Assembly (NCBI GenBank): GCA_013298695.1
Contig: JAAFIS010000004.1
Span: 248,001-312,000, forward strand
Length of the DNA: 64,000 nt
Direction: 5' to 3'
From: Betaproteobacteria bacterium
Lineage (GTDB): Bacteria > Pseudomonadota > Gammaproteobacteria > Burkholderiales > Casimicrobiaceae
Shown: positions 34,590-44,355 of the stretch, piece after piece
How positions within the stretch are numbered: the first letter of the stretch is position 1
Layout of the letters: each line of letters starts with the position of its first letter
The notes under the pieces: model-generated
What the model saw: only the letters and a program-made list of their open reading frames with translations
The model's database searches: none
Told to the model about the DNA's origin: nothing
Program-made: the position numbers and the translations under genes

Positions 34590-35000
34590 ATGAAGTTCGC
34601 ATTGGATTCGCGCCGCATGTTTCGAAACGTAGTTGCCATTTCAGTGTTGAGTATTGCGTATAGCGCTCACGCAGAGGTCATCGACATCGCGTGGAACGAG
34701 CAATCAACGTTTACAAAAACCGCCGTCGTTGCGCCGTCGAAATTCGTTGAAGTTTGTGGCGCGCTCGATAAGGGCCATTCGGTGTCGTGGCGATTTGATG
34801 CGGACGTTTCGCTCAAATTCAACATCCACTATCACGAGGGAAAGGCCGTTGTGTTTCCGTTCAAGCGAGACAGCGTGAAAAACGCGTCAGACAGGCTTGA
34901 TGTCGCCGTGAACCAAGACTACTGCTGGATGTGGGAAAACAAATCGGCGCAATTGGCGACGATTCAGGTTGTGCTTGCGCGTAGCAAAACAGGCAATTAA
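34590..35000 (+). CDS. Small exported protein, function unknown
   Basis: The protein has 136 residues from the ATG at 34590, which has GGAG 8 bases upstream; the open frame reaches 34530 without a comparable ribosome site. The signal peptide runs FRNVVAISVLSIAYSAHA. The mature part has VEVCGALDKGHSVSWRFDAD, FNIHYHEGKAVVFPFKRD and DYCWMWENKSAQLATIQVVL. It is a compact beta-rich sequence reminiscent of a lumenal GOLD-like domain, with two cysteines that may pair. It follows the S41-like peptidase on the same strand and could be its partner or substrate, but there is no direct evidence. Confidence 0.65.
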   Translation: MKFALDSRRMFRNVVAISVLSIAYSAHAEVIDIAWNEQSTFTKTAVVAPSKFVEVCGALDKGHSVSWRFDADVSLKFNIHYHEGKAVVFPFKRDSVKNASDRLDVAVNQDYCWMWENKSAQLATIQVVLARSKTGN

Positions 35001-35091
35001 CGGTTAGTCGCTATTCAACTTAAGCCCTGATAAAACGGGGTGATCGAGCGAGATTCAATAGTTTTTGATTAAGCCTATGGTCTCGCGTATA

Positions 35092-35108
35092 GCCCAATAA
35101 AATTGGGC
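35092..35108. other. Perfect short palindrome (ATTGGGC hairpin family)
   Basis: GCCCAAT-AAA-ATTGGGC has seven-base perfect arms. It lies 92 bases after the stop of the small exported protein gene and 22 bases from the end of the decayed purU fragment on the other strand, so it sits between converging 3' ends. Confidence 0.65.
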
Positions 35109-35129
35109 CAAGCAGCGGAAAGTTGAATC

Positions 35130-35318
35130 CTACCGAAACACCACGGTTCGCAATCCATTCAGGAGCACTCGATGCTCCGCATGCCACTTCACGGCGCGCG
35201 CGAGCGCCGTGCATTCCCCATTGCGCCCCGCGTTGGTGAGCGCCTCTACGCTCATCGCGTGATCGACTAGGGAGACTTCTTGCGCGTTGATCTCGCCCAA
35301 TATCAGTGTTTCGGCAAA
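35130..35318 (-). pseudogene. Duplicated 3' end of purU (fragment)
   Basis: The last 63 codons translate to sequence closely matching the C-terminus of the intact purU at 37850: SVEALTNAGRNGECTALARA and VKWHAEHRVLLNG against SVDALTIAGRDAECTALARA and VKWHAEHRVLLNG, each ending TVVFR. The rest of the gene is missing, and the fragment is fused to the end of another decayed gene. It is a partial duplication that has since diverged. The original copy is about 2.7 kb away on the same strand. Confidence 0.85.
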
Positions 35319-35333
35319 TCGGTTTGTGGCGCG

Positions 35334-35849
35334 CCAGCGACGGCGCAAGATTGCAGTTGTAAAGCTGCGGCGCTGTCCGCACCTGATTCCTGAGTGAACC
35401 CAGGTCATGGAGAATTGCTTCAGAGCGCGCGCCGCCCAAGACGACCCATACCTACCGCATCCATGCCAATAAAGTTGACCAGCATGGCAACACGCCGGCG
35501 AGCGTCAGGATCGTTACCGCACACGGGCATCATGGGCGTGCCTCCTAGATAACGCGTGTTTGCCATATTTTCTCTGCCCGTTATGTTGAACACCTCTGCC
35601 ACATGTGCGCCACGCGCCATTTTGGCAAGTTCTTCGGCCCTCAACGTATTCGTGCCGAGCAGCAAGTCCGACAAACTGGGAACCAAGGCATTATTGGCAT
35701 CGACCAGCATCTTCCCCCAACGAATCAGCCACGCGCAGCGTGATCGTGGGTAGCGCGGCATTGAGCGCCAGAATCTCCACTGAAAACAGGTCGATCCGAG
35801 CGTGCGGCACAAAGAGCGCCCGTGTTTGACGTGGAGTATGCGTTGACAT
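35334..35849 (-). pseudogene. Decayed NADP/F420-type dinucleotide-binding oxidoreductase (COG2085)
   Basis: Three frames must be joined. An ATG at 35849 gives an N-terminal piece with EILALNAALP. A second frame gives MLVDANNALVPSLSDLL, GTNTLRAEELAKMARGAHVA, EVFNITGRENMAN and GGTPMMPVCGNDPDARRRV. A third gives SMTWVHSGIRCGQRRSF and TTAILRR. Together these follow the order of the COG2085 family. The N-terminal Rossmann GxGxxG motif is absent, so at least two frameshifts and a 5' truncation are present. The gene is almost certainly dead, and its end abuts the purU fragment. Confidence 0.75.
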
Positions 35850-35925
35850 AGGGTATTGGCAGGCTAGGGAAGGCTTACCTAATCAATTTGATGGGCCATT
35901 CGAAGATTTTTGGCTTATCTTTTCT

Positions 35926-36456
35926 ATGACATCATCAATAACCAATGCAAGATCAAAGATCTTGCACGGGAAAGCCAGCGGGCACACACTGGGTGAAGAC
36001 TATGCGCACCATCTTGATCATTTGGTTTATCGCACGGGCTCAGTCGCAACCGCCTCCCCATCGTTGTTGCCCAACACGACTGTCTGGAGTGGAGTGCGGA
36101 TGATCGAGAAACTTAATACCTACAAACCACCCTACGGTGGTTACGCCTCAGGATTTGGAGCCGGTAACACATCAACATATTCGCAAGTCGTCAGGATGGT
36201 ATTCGTGCATGGCAATACAACTCCATCTCCGCGTCCGAATGATTACCACCCAGAGCCGCCGACCTGCCCGGGCAACCGACCTTCGTGGGCAAATCATCGG
36301 CCAGGGCAGACGACGTTTTGGCAATTGATCTACTACGCACCAAATCTCGGCGCAGTGCATGAAGAAACATGGTTTGATGAGCGGTATTGTGCTGGTACTG
36401 CATCAGTCGCCAAACTCGGTTACCGCGCTTTCATCACTTACTCGTATACGTGGTAG
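35926..36456 (+). CDS. Hypothetical protein
   Basis: I do not recognise this 176-residue protein. It has no signal peptide or membrane segment. It is rich in tyrosine, threonine, proline and histidine, with stretches KPPYGGYASGFGAGNTSTY and ETWFDERYCAGTASVAKLGY. The composition resembles the C-terminal domain of an extracellular protein and it may be a truncated remnant, given the neighbouring pseudogenes. The start lacks a clear ribosome site. It converges with the acyltransferase gene, 3 bases apart. Confidence 0.5.
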   Translation: MTSSITNARSKILHGKASGHTLGEDYAHHLDHLVYRTGSVATASPSLLPNTTVWSGVRMIEKLNTYKPPYGGYASGFGAGNTSTYSQVVRMVFVHGNTTPSPRPNDYHPEPPTCPGNRPSWANHRPGQTTFWQLIYYAPNLGAVHEETWFDERYCAGTASVAKLGYRAFITYSYTW

Positions 36457-36459
36457 CCA

Positions 36460-37515
36460 CTACCGAGCGCTCGAGTTTGCTTTTCGTCGCTCTGCAAGAC
36501 GATAAATCGGGCGCTCAACTAGCGTGAACGATATGTGCGCTAGTGCGAAAGTGACTATTAGTGTGTACGTAAGCGATACGGCGAACGCTACAGCAGATCC
36601 ACCCGATAACTCGCGCGCAACTTGCGCGTAGAGAGGTTTTGAGAATTCGATCACCATCGGGTGGAAGAGGTAAATGCCGTAGCTTCTGTCTGCAAGCCAG
36701 CCAAGTGCTTTGGCCGACAACAGCTTTGATGGGTGCGTTGCTTGGACGAGTGTGATTGCGGCAAACATCAAGCCCCATAGCGCGAAGTAAATCCCAGGTA
36801 ATCGACCATGCAAGAGTAGCGGATCAAAACTCACAAACAGTAGGATGCCAAGTGCGAAGCAATTCGCAGCGAGCGAGCTCCGAATTCCGCGACTGTCAAG
36901 CTCGCGAGTAGTTTGGAAAAGCTTGAAGGCGAGCAGACCAAACATAAATTGAGGAAGGTTGCCGATGATTGAAAAGTATGCAAAGTGCACAGGATAGTTA
37001 GGATTGTTTGTCGTGTGATTCCAGAACCATGCGCTCAGCAAGAGCGTAGCTACCGTGATAGCTAGAAGGAGTGTTGTGCGGTGTTTGATGAACCAAAGGA
37101 TCGGCAAAAGGACGTAGAACAACGCTTCAACACCTACAGACCAACCCGCCCAAACCAGACTTGCTTCATAACCCGGCACTAAGTTGAAGAGAAGAGATAG
37201 GTTTAGAAAAATCGTCAATGGATCTGCGTCGCCTGCGCGCCAAATCTGAAACAAAGCGATCAACCAAAAGAGTGGTGCTAAGCGTAGGAATCGTCGCAAT
37301 GCGTACACGCCCAACGATGTAGGTTTGTGTTCGTTTGCATAGCAGAGCGAGAATGCGCTAAGGACGAAGAAAAACTGAACTGAAAGATAAAGAGGCTCAG
37401 TTATTGATTGCCACAACCCTTGAAACGAATCACGAGCAATGTGCGCTTGATGAAATATAACTACCGCAATTGCCGCGCAGCCTCGTAATCCATGTAAAGC
37501 TTTGAGTTTTTCCAT
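36460..37515 (-). CDS. Acyltransferase family 3 (OafA/NolX-type) membrane protein
   Basis: The 351-residue integral membrane protein has about ten hydrophobic segments. The catalytic histidine is in AIAVVIFHQAHIARDSF, after the characteristic LHGLRGCAA start. RRFLRLAPLFWL and WAGWSVGVEALFYVLLPILW are further family motifs. Such enzymes move acetyl or other acyl groups to surface polysaccharides or glycolipids. It is monocistronic, between the accessory stretch and the core operon, and its substrate cannot be told. Confidence 0.88.
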   Translation of the reverse strand: MEKLKALHGLRGCAAIAVVIFHQAHIARDSFQGLWQSITEPLYLSVQFFFVLSAFSLCYANEHKPTSLGVYALRRFLRLAPLFWLIALFQIWRAGDADPLTIFLNLSLLFNLVPGYEASLVWAGWSVGVEALFYVLLPILWFIKHRTTLLLAITVATLLLSAWFWNHTTNNPNYPVHFAYFSIIGNLPQFMFGLLAFKLFQTTRELDSRGIRSSLAANCFALGILLFVSFDPLLLHGRLPGIYFALWGLMFAAITLVQATHPSKLLSAKALGWLADRSYGIYLFHPMVIEFSKPLYAQVARELSGGSAVAFAVSLTYTLIVTFALAHISFTLVERPIYRLAERRKANSSAR

Positions 37516-37849
37516 ATCGAGTTCGCAGCGAATGGTGGTGATTTAATGGGCTACTACACCGGCAGTGTGCCGGTGCTTTCTCGGATAGTGCGCTACGACT
37601 GCGATTTAAGGCGAGCAAAGTTTTCTCAATTAGAGATAGCGCTGTGAGTGCACTAGGAATTGCAGCACTGCTTTTCATCGTTGCTGCGTCAGCCGCAGGA
37701 GCGGGACACCTAGAGTTTCACTCTAAGCCGTATTTAATAGCGCTCGACTTTCAAAACAAAGGCCAAGGCATTTAGCGATATGGCAGAGTATTCGATGCGA
37801 TTGCTTACCAGTGAACGCCATCGGACGATTCTCCCTTCAGGTTAACTAC
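37516..37849. other. Intergenic stretch with one hairpin and one doubtful small ORF
   Basis: A perfect hairpin CACCGGCA-GTG-TGCCGGTG (37557-37575) is followed by CTTTCT on the plus strand and resembles a weak terminator, but no plus-strand gene ends nearby. A frame on the plus strand starting with GTG at 37644 and ending at 37775 encodes a 43-residue peptide with a hydrophobic core (IAALLFIVAASAAGAG). There is no ribosome site, so it is not called as a gene. Confidence 0.35.
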
Positions 37850-38698
37850 CTATCTAAACACCACCGTTCGATAACCATTCAACAGCACTCGATGCTCCGC
37901 ATGCCACTTCACAGCGCGCGCGAGCGCCGTGCATTCCGCATCACGTCCGGCAATGGTGAGCGCATCCACACTCAAGCTGTGATCTACACGCACGACTTCT
38001 TGCTCAATGATTGGGCCTTCATCGAGATCGTCGGTGACGTAATGCGCGGTGGCTCCCGTGAGCTTTACGCCACGTTCATGCGCTTGGTAATACGGTTTCG
38101 CGCCTTTGAAGCTTGGCAAAAACGAATGATGAATATTGATCGCACGCCCCGCCAGATCGCGCGACAGCTCGGGCGAGAGCACTTGCATGTAGCGCGCGAG
38201 CACAACGAGTTCGATCTGTTTTTCCGCGATGATTTCGCGCAACTTTGCTTCTTGTTGCGGCTTCGTTTCCGCCGTCACCGGCAAATGGAAAAAAGGAATG
38301 TTGTAGCTCGCGGCGAGCTGGTAGTAATCCATGTGATTGGACACGATCGCTGGAATTTCAATCGGCAGATGGCCGCTCTTCCAGCGGAACAACAAATCGT
38401 TTAAGCAATGCCCTTGCTTCGACACCATGAGGAGCGTGCGCACTTTCACATGGCTATCGTAAAACGCGGCATCGAATGACCATTCCTTTGCAATGGACGC
38501 GAATGCGTTTTGAAGCATTGCCGCGTTCGTGTTCTCTGCTTCAAATTGAACGCGCATGAAGAAACGGTTGTTACCCGTGTCGTCGAACTGCGCGGCTTCA
38601 AGAATGTTCGCGCCGTGATCCAATAAAAAACCAGTGACACGATGCACGATGCCAGGGCGATCATTGCATGAAAGGACGAGAACGTATTGAGGTTTCAT
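37850..38698 (-). CDS. purU: Formyltetrahydrofolate deformylase
   Basis: The protein has 282 residues from the ATG that overlaps the preceding stop (ATGA at 38698-38695). The N-terminal ACT domain (about 1-75) has SCNDRPGIVHRVTGFLLDHG. The formyltransferase-like catalytic domain has SNHMDYYQLAASYNIPFFHL, LVVLARYMQVLS, NIHHSFLPSFKGAKPY and HYVTDDLDEGPIIEQEV, with the catalytic Asn-His-Asp set. It releases formate for PurT and balances the one-carbon pool. It is the last gene of the dusB-fis-purH-purD-hemF-nudix operon. A degraded copy of its 3' end lies at 35130-35318. Confidence 0.94.
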   Translation of the reverse strand: MKPQYVLVLSCNDRPGIVHRVTGFLLDHGANILEAAQFDDTGNNRFFMRVQFEAENTNAAMLQNAFASIAKEWSFDAAFYDSHVKVRTLLMVSKQGHCLNDLLFRWKSGHLPIEIPAIVSNHMDYYQLAASYNIPFFHLPVTAETKPQQEAKLREIIAEKQIELVVLARYMQVLSPELSRDLAGRAINIHHSFLPSFKGAKPYYQAHERGVKLTGATAHYVTDDLDEGPIIEQEVVRVDHSLSVDALTIAGRDAECTALARAVKWHAEHRVLLNGYRTVVFR

Positions 38699-39258
38699 AC
38701 GATGCCTGGCCGCCGCAACAACTGCCAACGCACAAACGCCGACGTTGTTTTCGCATCCGTGATCCGGTTGTCGCGAATCATTTGTTCGATCTCCTCCGGC
38801 GTTGCGCTAAACACTTCCAGAAACTCATCTTGATCCGGCATCGCTTCCCCTTGCACTAGCCCGTTGGCGTGAAACACGTGAATGACTTCGTCGGAATAAC
38901 CGATCGCGAGGTGAATATCACCGAGCGTGTGCCACGAGCGCGCCCAGTATCCAGTCTCTTCTTTCAATTCACGCTGCGCGCACACGAGCGGATTTTCTTT
39001 CGGATCGAGTTTTCCTGCAGGAAATTCGATCATTACGCGACCGGTCGCGTAACGAAATTGACGTAGCAACAGAAGCTTTCCGTCTTCGAATTCGGCCACC
39101 ATACAGGCCGCACCCGGATGCTTGATGTATTCCCGCGTGCTGTTGTTGCCATTGGGCAGTCGCACTTCGTCGCGAACCACGTGAAGCAATTTGCCTTTGA
39201 AAATTTCTTCGCTTGAAACTTGTGTTTCGATCAGGTGTGCGTCATTACTCGAACTCAC
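38695..39258 (-). CDS. Nudix hydrolase, ADP-ribose pyrophosphatase-like
   Basis: The protein has 187 residues when started at the GTG at 39258, which overlaps the hemF stop (GTGA) and has AAGGA with a 6-base spacer; an ATG at 39264 directly abuts that AAGGA and is less likely. The Nudix box is in [28 protein letters not shown]. The preceding [20 protein letters not shown] is typical of ADP-sugar pyrophosphatases. The likely reaction is ADP-ribose to AMP and ribose 5-phosphate. Coupled on both sides to hemF and purU. Confidence 0.9.
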   Translation of the reverse strand: MSSSNDAHLIETQVSSEEIFKGKLLHVVRDEVRLPNGNNSTREYIKHPGAACMVAEFEDGKLLLLRQFRYATGRVMIEFPAGKLDPKENPLVCAQRELKEETGYWARSWHTLGDIHLAIGYSDEVIHVFHANGLVQGEAMPDQDEFLEVFSATPEEIEQMIRDNRITDAKTTSAFVRWQLLRRPGIV

Positions 39259-40187
39259 AACCATTCCTTCGCGCACAAAAAATCGGTAAGCAATTTTGCT
39301 TCCGCAGATCCCGCTTCGGGTGTTCGCATGTAATCCCATTTCACCAGCGGCGGCATGCTCATCAAGATCGCCTCGGTGCGACCATTTGATTGCAGGCCGA
39401 ACAACGTACCGCGATCCCACACGAGATTGAATTCAACATAGCGACCCCGACGATAAAGTTGCCAATCGCGCTCGCGCTCACCATAGGTCATCTCTTTTCG
39501 ACGTCCGAGAATGGGCGCGTAGCCAGCGATGAAGTTCTCACCCACTGAGCGCATCAACGCGAACGATTGCTCAAACCCAAGCTCGTTGAAATCATCGAAG
39601 AACGTGCCGCCAATGCCGCGTGGTTCGTTCCGATGTTTCAAGAAAAAATATTTGTCGCAATGCGCTTTAAAGCGCGAATAGAAATCAGCTCCGAAAGACT
39701 CGACTGATTTCTTCGCGGTCGCATGCCAATGCACCGCGTCTTCTTCGAAGCCATAGTAAGGCGTCAAATCCATTCCGCCTCCAAACCACCAAACGGGCGC
39801 TTTGTCTTTCGGCGTTGCAACAAAGAAGCGCACGTTCATGTGCGTTGTGGGCGCATACGGATTTCGCGGATGCATCACGAGCGATACGCCCATCGCTTCC
39901 CACGGCGCGCCCTCAAGTTCGGGGCGCGAAGCAGTCGCAGATTTCGGCATTGTCGCGCCTTTGACGTGCGAAAAGTTCACGCCACCGCGCTCAATGAATT
40001 TGCCGTTTTCGATCAATCGCGAAACGCCACCGCCGCCTTCCGGACGTTGCCATTCGTCGCGAATAAAGTCGCCGCCGTCAATAGATTCGAGCGATGCCAC
40101 AGTGTCGGCTTGGAGTTTCAACAAGAAACTGCGAACCTTCGCAACATCATCCTGCGAAACGACGTACGCGTCCGTAGCCGCGCTCAT
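39255..40187 (-). CDS. hemF: Oxygen-dependent coproporphyrinogen III oxidase
   Basis: The protein has 310 residues, the usual length. Diagnostic stretches are [52 protein letters not shown]-type sequence, [17 protein letters not shown] and [20 protein letters not shown]. It converts coproporphyrinogen III to protoporphyrinogen IX with oxygen, a late haem step. Its ATG overlaps the purD stop. The hemB gene for an early step of the same pathway is at 53840, separately transcribed. Confidence 0.97.
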   Translation of the reverse strand: MSAATDAYVVSQDDVAKVRSFLLKLQADTVASLESIDGGDFIRDEWQRPEGGGGVSRLIENGKFIERGGVNFSHVKGATMPKSATASRPELEGAPWEAMGVSLVMHPRNPYAPTTHMNVRFFVATPKDKAPVWWFGGGMDLTPYYGFEEDAVHWHATAKKSVESFGADFYSRFKAHCDKYFFLKHRNEPRGIGGTFFDDFNELGFEQSFALMRSVGENFIAGYAPILGRRKEMTYGERERDWQLYRRGRYVEFNLVWDRGTLFGLQSNGRTEAILMSMPPLVKWDYMRTPEAGSAEAKLLTDFLCAKEWL

Positions 40188-41455
40188 CGCTTAATTGCAC
40201 GCCAACCAATATCGCGACGCATCACGGCGCCGTCGAGATGAATCCGATCAGCAAGCTCGTACGCTCGCTTCTGAGCGAGTTGCACCTTGTCGCCGAGCGC
40301 AGTGACGCAAAGCACGCGACCGCCGTTGGTAACGACTTTGCCGTCAACATTCGCAGTACCCGCGTGAAATACTTTGGCGTCTTCCATGTCTTCGGCCGGC
40401 AGGCCATTGATCGCATCGCCTTTGCGCGGCGCATCTGGGTAACCATGTGCAGCGATCACAACACCCAGCGCCACGCGGCGATCCCATTCTGCTTCCGCTT
40501 GATCGAGCGTGCCGTTGATGCCATGTTCGATCAATACAACAAAATCGCTCTTGAGGCGCATCATCACGGGCTGCGTTTCTGGATCACCGAAGCGGCAATT
40601 GAATTCAACCACACGCGGCGCACCTGTCTCATCGATCATTACGCCCGCGTAAAGAAAGCCTGCAAACGGAATGCCATCTTTCGCCATGCCGTTCACCGTC
40701 GGCGTGATGATCTCGCGCATGATGCGCGCGTTGACCTCGGGCGTGACCACCGGTGCAGGTGAATACGCGCCCATGCCGCCCGTGTTCGGCCCCGCGTCGC
40801 TATCGAGGAGTCGCTTGTGATCTTGGCTCGTTGCCATCGGCAACACATTTTTGCCATCGACCATCACGATGAAGCTCGCTTCTTCGCCGCGCATGAATTC
40901 TTCGACCACAACGCGCGCGCCAGCGTCACCAAATGCGTTGCCCGCGAGCATCATGTCAATTGCGTCATGCGCTTCTTGCAAGGTTTCCGCAACGACCACG
41001 CCTTTGCCAGCAGCAAGACCATCGGCCTTGATCACAATCGGCGCGCCTTTGCGCTCGACGTGTGCATGCGCAAGATTCGCGTCAGTAAACGTCATGTAAT
41101 GCGCGGTCGGAATGTTGTGGCGCTTCATAAACGCCTTGGCAAAATCCTTCGACGATTCGAGTTGCGCAGCAGCTTTCGAAGGGCCGAAGACTTTCAAACC
41201 TTCGTTGCGAAACGCGTCAACTACGCCTGCGGCCAAGGGCGCTTCAGGACCTACGACGGTTAAGCCCACTTTTTCAGACTTCGCAAGTGCAACCCACGAC
41301 GCAATATCGTTTGCTGGATGATTTTCGCAACCGCGCTCATTCGCGGTTCCCGCATTTCCAGGCGCAACCAGCACTTTCTGTACGCGCGGGCTTTGCGCGA
41401 TTTTCCAGGCGAGTGCGTGTTCGCGACCGCCGTTACCGATAACAAGTACTTTCAT
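40184..41455 (-). CDS. purD: Phosphoribosylamine-glycine ligase
   Basis: The protein has 423 residues and begins [20 protein letters not shown], the GARS start. The ATP-grasp portion has [17 protein letters not shown] and the catalytic [15 protein letters not shown]. It makes glycinamide ribonucleotide in purine synthesis. It follows purH by nine bases and overlaps hemF. Confidence 0.97.
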   Translation of the reverse strand: MKVLVIGNGGREHALAWKIAQSPRVQKVLVAPGNAGTANERGCENHPANDIASWVALAKSEKVGLTVVGPEAPLAAGVVDAFRNEGLKVFGPSKAAAQLESSKDFAKAFMKRHNIPTAHYMTFTDANLAHAHVERKGAPIVIKADGLAAGKGVVVAETLQEAHDAIDMMLAGNAFGDAGARVVVEEFMRGEEASFIVMVDGKNVLPMATSQDHKRLLDSDAGPNTGGMGAYSPAPVVTPEVNARIMREIITPTVNGMAKDGIPFAGFLYAGVMIDETGAPRVVEFNCRFGDPETQPVMMRLKSDFVVLIEHGINGTLDQAEAEWDRRVALGVVIAAHGYPDAPRKGDAINGLPAEDMEDAKVFHAGTANVDGKVVTNGGRVLCVTALGDKVQLAQKRAYELADRIHLDGAVMRRDIGWRAIKR

Positions 41456-41464
41456 TGAGACTTC

Positions 41465-43039
41465 TTAATGCCTGAAGTGACGAACGCCCGTCGTCACCAT
41501 TGCCACGCCGCGTTCATTCGCTGCGTTGATCACTTCTTCATCGCGCATGCTGCCGCCGGGTTGAATCACAGCGATTGCGCCAGCGTCGGCGAGCACATCG
41601 AGGCCGTCGCGAAACGGAAAGAATGCGTCGCTCGCGGCCACTGAACCTTGCAGCGTCAAACCAGCAGCCTCGGCTTTGATTTTCGCGATGCGCGCGGAAT
41701 CGAGCCGCGACATTTGTCCCGCCCCGATGCCCAACGTTTGTCCGTTTTTCGCGAATACGATGGCGTTCGATTTAACGAACTTTGCGACGTTCCACACGAA
41801 CTGCATATCGCGTAATTGCTCAGCGCTAGGCGCTTTTGACGTGACTACTTTCAGCGCCTTCGCGTCGAGATGATGCGTGTCAGCGCTTTGTGCGAGTACG
41901 CCGCCACCGACGCGCTTGAGTTCAAGCGCGTTCGCGCTCTTCGCAAGCTTTTCGATGCCGACTTTCAACACCCGAACATTGACTTTCTTAGCTGCTAGTT
42001 CCAAGGCATCAGCGGTATAGTCTGGCGCAATCAAAACTTCAACGAACTGCTTGCTAACCGCTTCAACCGTTGCGCCATCAACGATCGAATTAAACGCGAT
42101 GATTCCGCCGAATGCAGACGTCGGATCAGTCGCAAAAGCGCGTTGATACGCATCAAGCGTTGAGCTTCCGAGCGCGACACCGCAGGGGTTCGCATGCTTC
42201 ACGATCACGCAGCAGTTTTCATCGAAACTGCGAACACATTCCCACGCTGCATCTGCGTCGGCGACGTTGTTGTACGAGAGCTCTTTGCCTTGCAATTGTG
42301 TGTAGCCGGAGAGCGTTCCCTTCGCCGGTGCCTCGTCGCGATAGAACGCTGCGCTCTGATGCGGATTCTCGCCGTAGCGCATGTCTTGTGCTTTGTGCCA
42401 CTGCAGGGTGAGCACGTCGGGATACGCGCGCACTTCGCCATCGAGTTCGCGGCAAGTTAAATAATTCGAAATCGCAGCATCGTAAGACGCGGTGTGAGAG
42501 AACGCTTTTTTCGCCAGTGCGAAACGCGTTTTGCGCGAAAGCGCGCCCGCGTTGTCTTTCATCTCTGCGGCGAGACATTCGTAGTCGCCGCTATCGACGA
42601 CGATGGCCACGCCTTCCCAATTTTTTGCCGCCGCGCGCACCATCGTTGGGCCGCCAATGTCGATATTTTCAATCGCCTCTTCGAGCGAGCATCCGGGCTT
42701 CGCTACTGTTTCACGAAACGGATAAAGATTCACGACGACTAAATCGATGAGCGGAATCTTCGCGCCATCAACAGCACTCATGTGATCGGGCAACAAGCGA
42801 TTCGCGAGAATGCCACCGTGTACTTTTGGATGTAGCGTTTTTACGCGACCATCGAGCATTTCAGGGAAACCGGTGTAATCGCCCACGTCGATCACTTTCA
42901 ATCCGGCATCACGAATCAGCTTCGCGGTGCCGCCTGTGGAGAGTAATTCGACGCCATGCGCCGCTAGCGTCTTCGCGAATTCCAGTAAGCCGGTTTTGTC
43001 GGATACCGAAAGCAACGCTCGCGTTATTTTTCGATTCAT
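41465..43039 (-). CDS. purH: Bifunctional AICAR formyltransferase / IMP cyclohydrolase
   Basis: The protein has 524 residues, full length. The MGS-like IMP cyclohydrolase domain (1 to about 195) has [27 protein letters not shown] and the [12 protein letters not shown] loop. The AICAR transformylase domain has [30 protein letters not shown] and [12 protein letters not shown], including the catalytic lysine-histidine pair. It performs the last two steps of IMP synthesis. Its ATG overlaps the fis stop (ATGA), so Fis and purine synthesis are co-expressed. Confidence 0.97.
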   Translation of the reverse strand: MNRKITRALLSVSDKTGLLEFAKTLAAHGVELLSTGGTAKLIRDAGLKVIDVGDYTGFPEMLDGRVKTLHPKVHGGILANRLLPDHMSAVDGAKIPLIDLVVVNLYPFRETVAKPGCSLEEAIENIDIGGPTMVRAAAKNWEGVAIVVDSGDYECLAAEMKDNAGALSRKTRFALAKKAFSHTASYDAAISNYLTCRELDGEVRAYPDVLTLQWHKAQDMRYGENPHQSAAFYRDEAPAKGTLSGYTQLQGKELSYNNVADADAAWECVRSFDENCCVIVKHANPCGVALGSSTLDAYQRAFATDPTSAFGGIIAFNSIVDGATVEAVSKQFVEVLIAPDYTADALELAAKKVNVRVLKVGIEKLAKSANALELKRVGGGVLAQSADTHHLDAKALKVVTSKAPSAEQLRDMQFVWNVAKFVKSNAIVFAKNGQTLGIGAGQMSRLDSARIAKIKAEAAGLTLQGSVAASDAFFPFRDGLDVLADAGAIAVIQPGGSMRDEEVINAANERGVAMVTTGVRHFRH

Positions 43040-43296
43040 GATGGCAACTTGATTTTGTATTTATCGAGCTTCGCGCGCAGCGTGTTGCGATTGATGCCGA
43101 GCATCACCGCCGCTTCCGATTGATTGTGTTTAGTGCGCGTCATCACGTCGCTAATCAGGGTTTTTTCCACACAACCCACCACGAGGTCGTGCAAATTATC
43201 GATCGGCAAACCATCCATTTTCGAGATGTATTCATCGAGCGAATGAGTCACGGCTTCGGCGATTACGGCCTGGCCGTTTAATTTCGGTTTCTTCAT
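43036..43296 (-). CDS. fis: Fis family nucleoid-associated DNA-binding protein
   Basis: The protein has 86 residues. The C-terminal helix-turn-helix [20 protein letters not shown], followed by [15 protein letters not shown], is highly characteristic of Fis. The N-terminal arm and core helices ([29 protein letters not shown]) match betaproteobacterial Fis. It binds and bends DNA and adjusts supercoiling and growth-phase expression. It lies 33 bases after dusB, the classical dusB-fis order, and overlaps purH. Confidence 0.96.
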   Translation of the reverse strand: MKKPKLNGQAVIAEAVTHSLDEYISKMDGLPIDNLHDLVVGCVEKTLISDVMTRTKHNQSEAAVMLGINRNTLRAKLDKYKIKLPS

Positions 43297-43329
43297 GGTG
43301 TTTTTGTTTTAACAATCCGGTATCTAGTT

Positions 43330-44355
43330 TCAGTGAAGCGATTCGCTGTAAGCGTAGGGCGCAAGTGGTAAGCGCTCATACTCGTTCGCGAGTCGCGAGA
43401 AAAAAGTTTCAACCGCTGCGAATTGCGCAGCCGTTGATTCAATGGCGTTCAGGTGATCGCGGAAAGGTTCGCCGCCTGGCAAATCTTCGCTGTACCAACC
43501 GATGTGTTTGCGCGCGCTGCGAACGCCGGTGTGTTCGCCGTAGAGCGCGTAGTGATCGTGCAGATGCGCGAGCAGCGCGTCGCTTACTTCACTCGTTAAC
43601 GGCGCGTTCGGTAATTTTCCTGTTTCAAAAAATTGCTCGGTGTCGCGAAAAATCCAAGGTCGACCTTGCGCGGCGCGACCGATCATCACGGCATCTGCGC
43701 CTGTGTATTCGAGCACTAATTTTGCTTTTTGCGGCGAATCGATATCGCCATTCGCGATCACTGGAATGCGCACTGCGGCTTTCACGGCTTTGATGCTTTC
43801 GTATTCCACGGTGCCATCGTCGAAGCCGCATGCGCGGGTGCGGCCGTGTAGCGTGAGTGCGGCAATGCCTGCGGCTTCCGCGATTTGCGCGATGCGAATC
43901 GCGTTTCTGTTTTCTGGGCTCCAACCTGTACGCGTTTTCAGCGTGACAGGTACGTTCACCGCGTTCACGACTGTTTCCAAAATGCGTTGCACTAGCGATT
44001 CATCGCGAAGAAGTGCTGAGCCGGCATCGACTTTGCACACTTTTTTCTTCGGACAGCCCATATTGATATCGATGATCTGCGCGCCACGCGACACGTTGAA
44101 GCGCGCGGCGTCGGCCATCATGTCAGGATCGCCGCCTGCGATTTGCGCTGCGATCGGTGCGGCCTCATCGGTGAAGTTCATCCGCCACATCGATTTCGGC
44201 GTTTGCCAAAGCTCTGGGCGCGACGCGAGCATCTCGCTCACGGCGTAACCGGCACCAAATTGGCGACACAATTTGCGAAACGGCCGATCAGTCACGCCCG
44301 CCATCGGCGCGATCACGAGCCGATTTTTGAGGGAATAAGTGCCGATGCGCAACAT
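43330..44355 (-). CDS. dusB: tRNA-dihydrouridine synthase B
   Basis: The protein has 341 residues from the ATG at 44353-44355; the frame is open to 44424, but that extension is not typical and crosses the likely promoter. FMN-dependent barrel motifs are IAPMAGVTDRPFRKLCRQFG, IDINMGCPKKKVCKVDAGSA with the catalytic cysteine, LKTRTGW, TLHGRTR and ADAVMIGRAAQGRPWIFRD. It reduces uridine to dihydrouridine in the tRNA D-loop. First gene of the dusB-fis-purH operon. Confidence 0.95.
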   Translation of the reverse strand: MLRIGTYSLKNRLVIAPMAGVTDRPFRKLCRQFGAGYAVSEMLASRPELWQTPKSMWRMNFTDEAAPIAAQIAGGDPDMMADAARFNVSRGAQIIDINMGCPKKKVCKVDAGSALLRDESLVQRILETVVNAVNVPVTLKTRTGWSPENRNAIRIAQIAEAAGIAALTLHGRTRACGFDDGTVEYESIKAVKAAVRIPVIANGDIDSPQKAKLVLEYTGADAVMIGRAAQGRPWIFRDTEQFFETGKLPNAPLTSEVSDALLAHLHDHYALYGEHTGVRSARKHIGWYSEDLPGGEPFRDHLNAIESTAAQFAAVETFFSRLANEYERLPLAPYAYSESLH

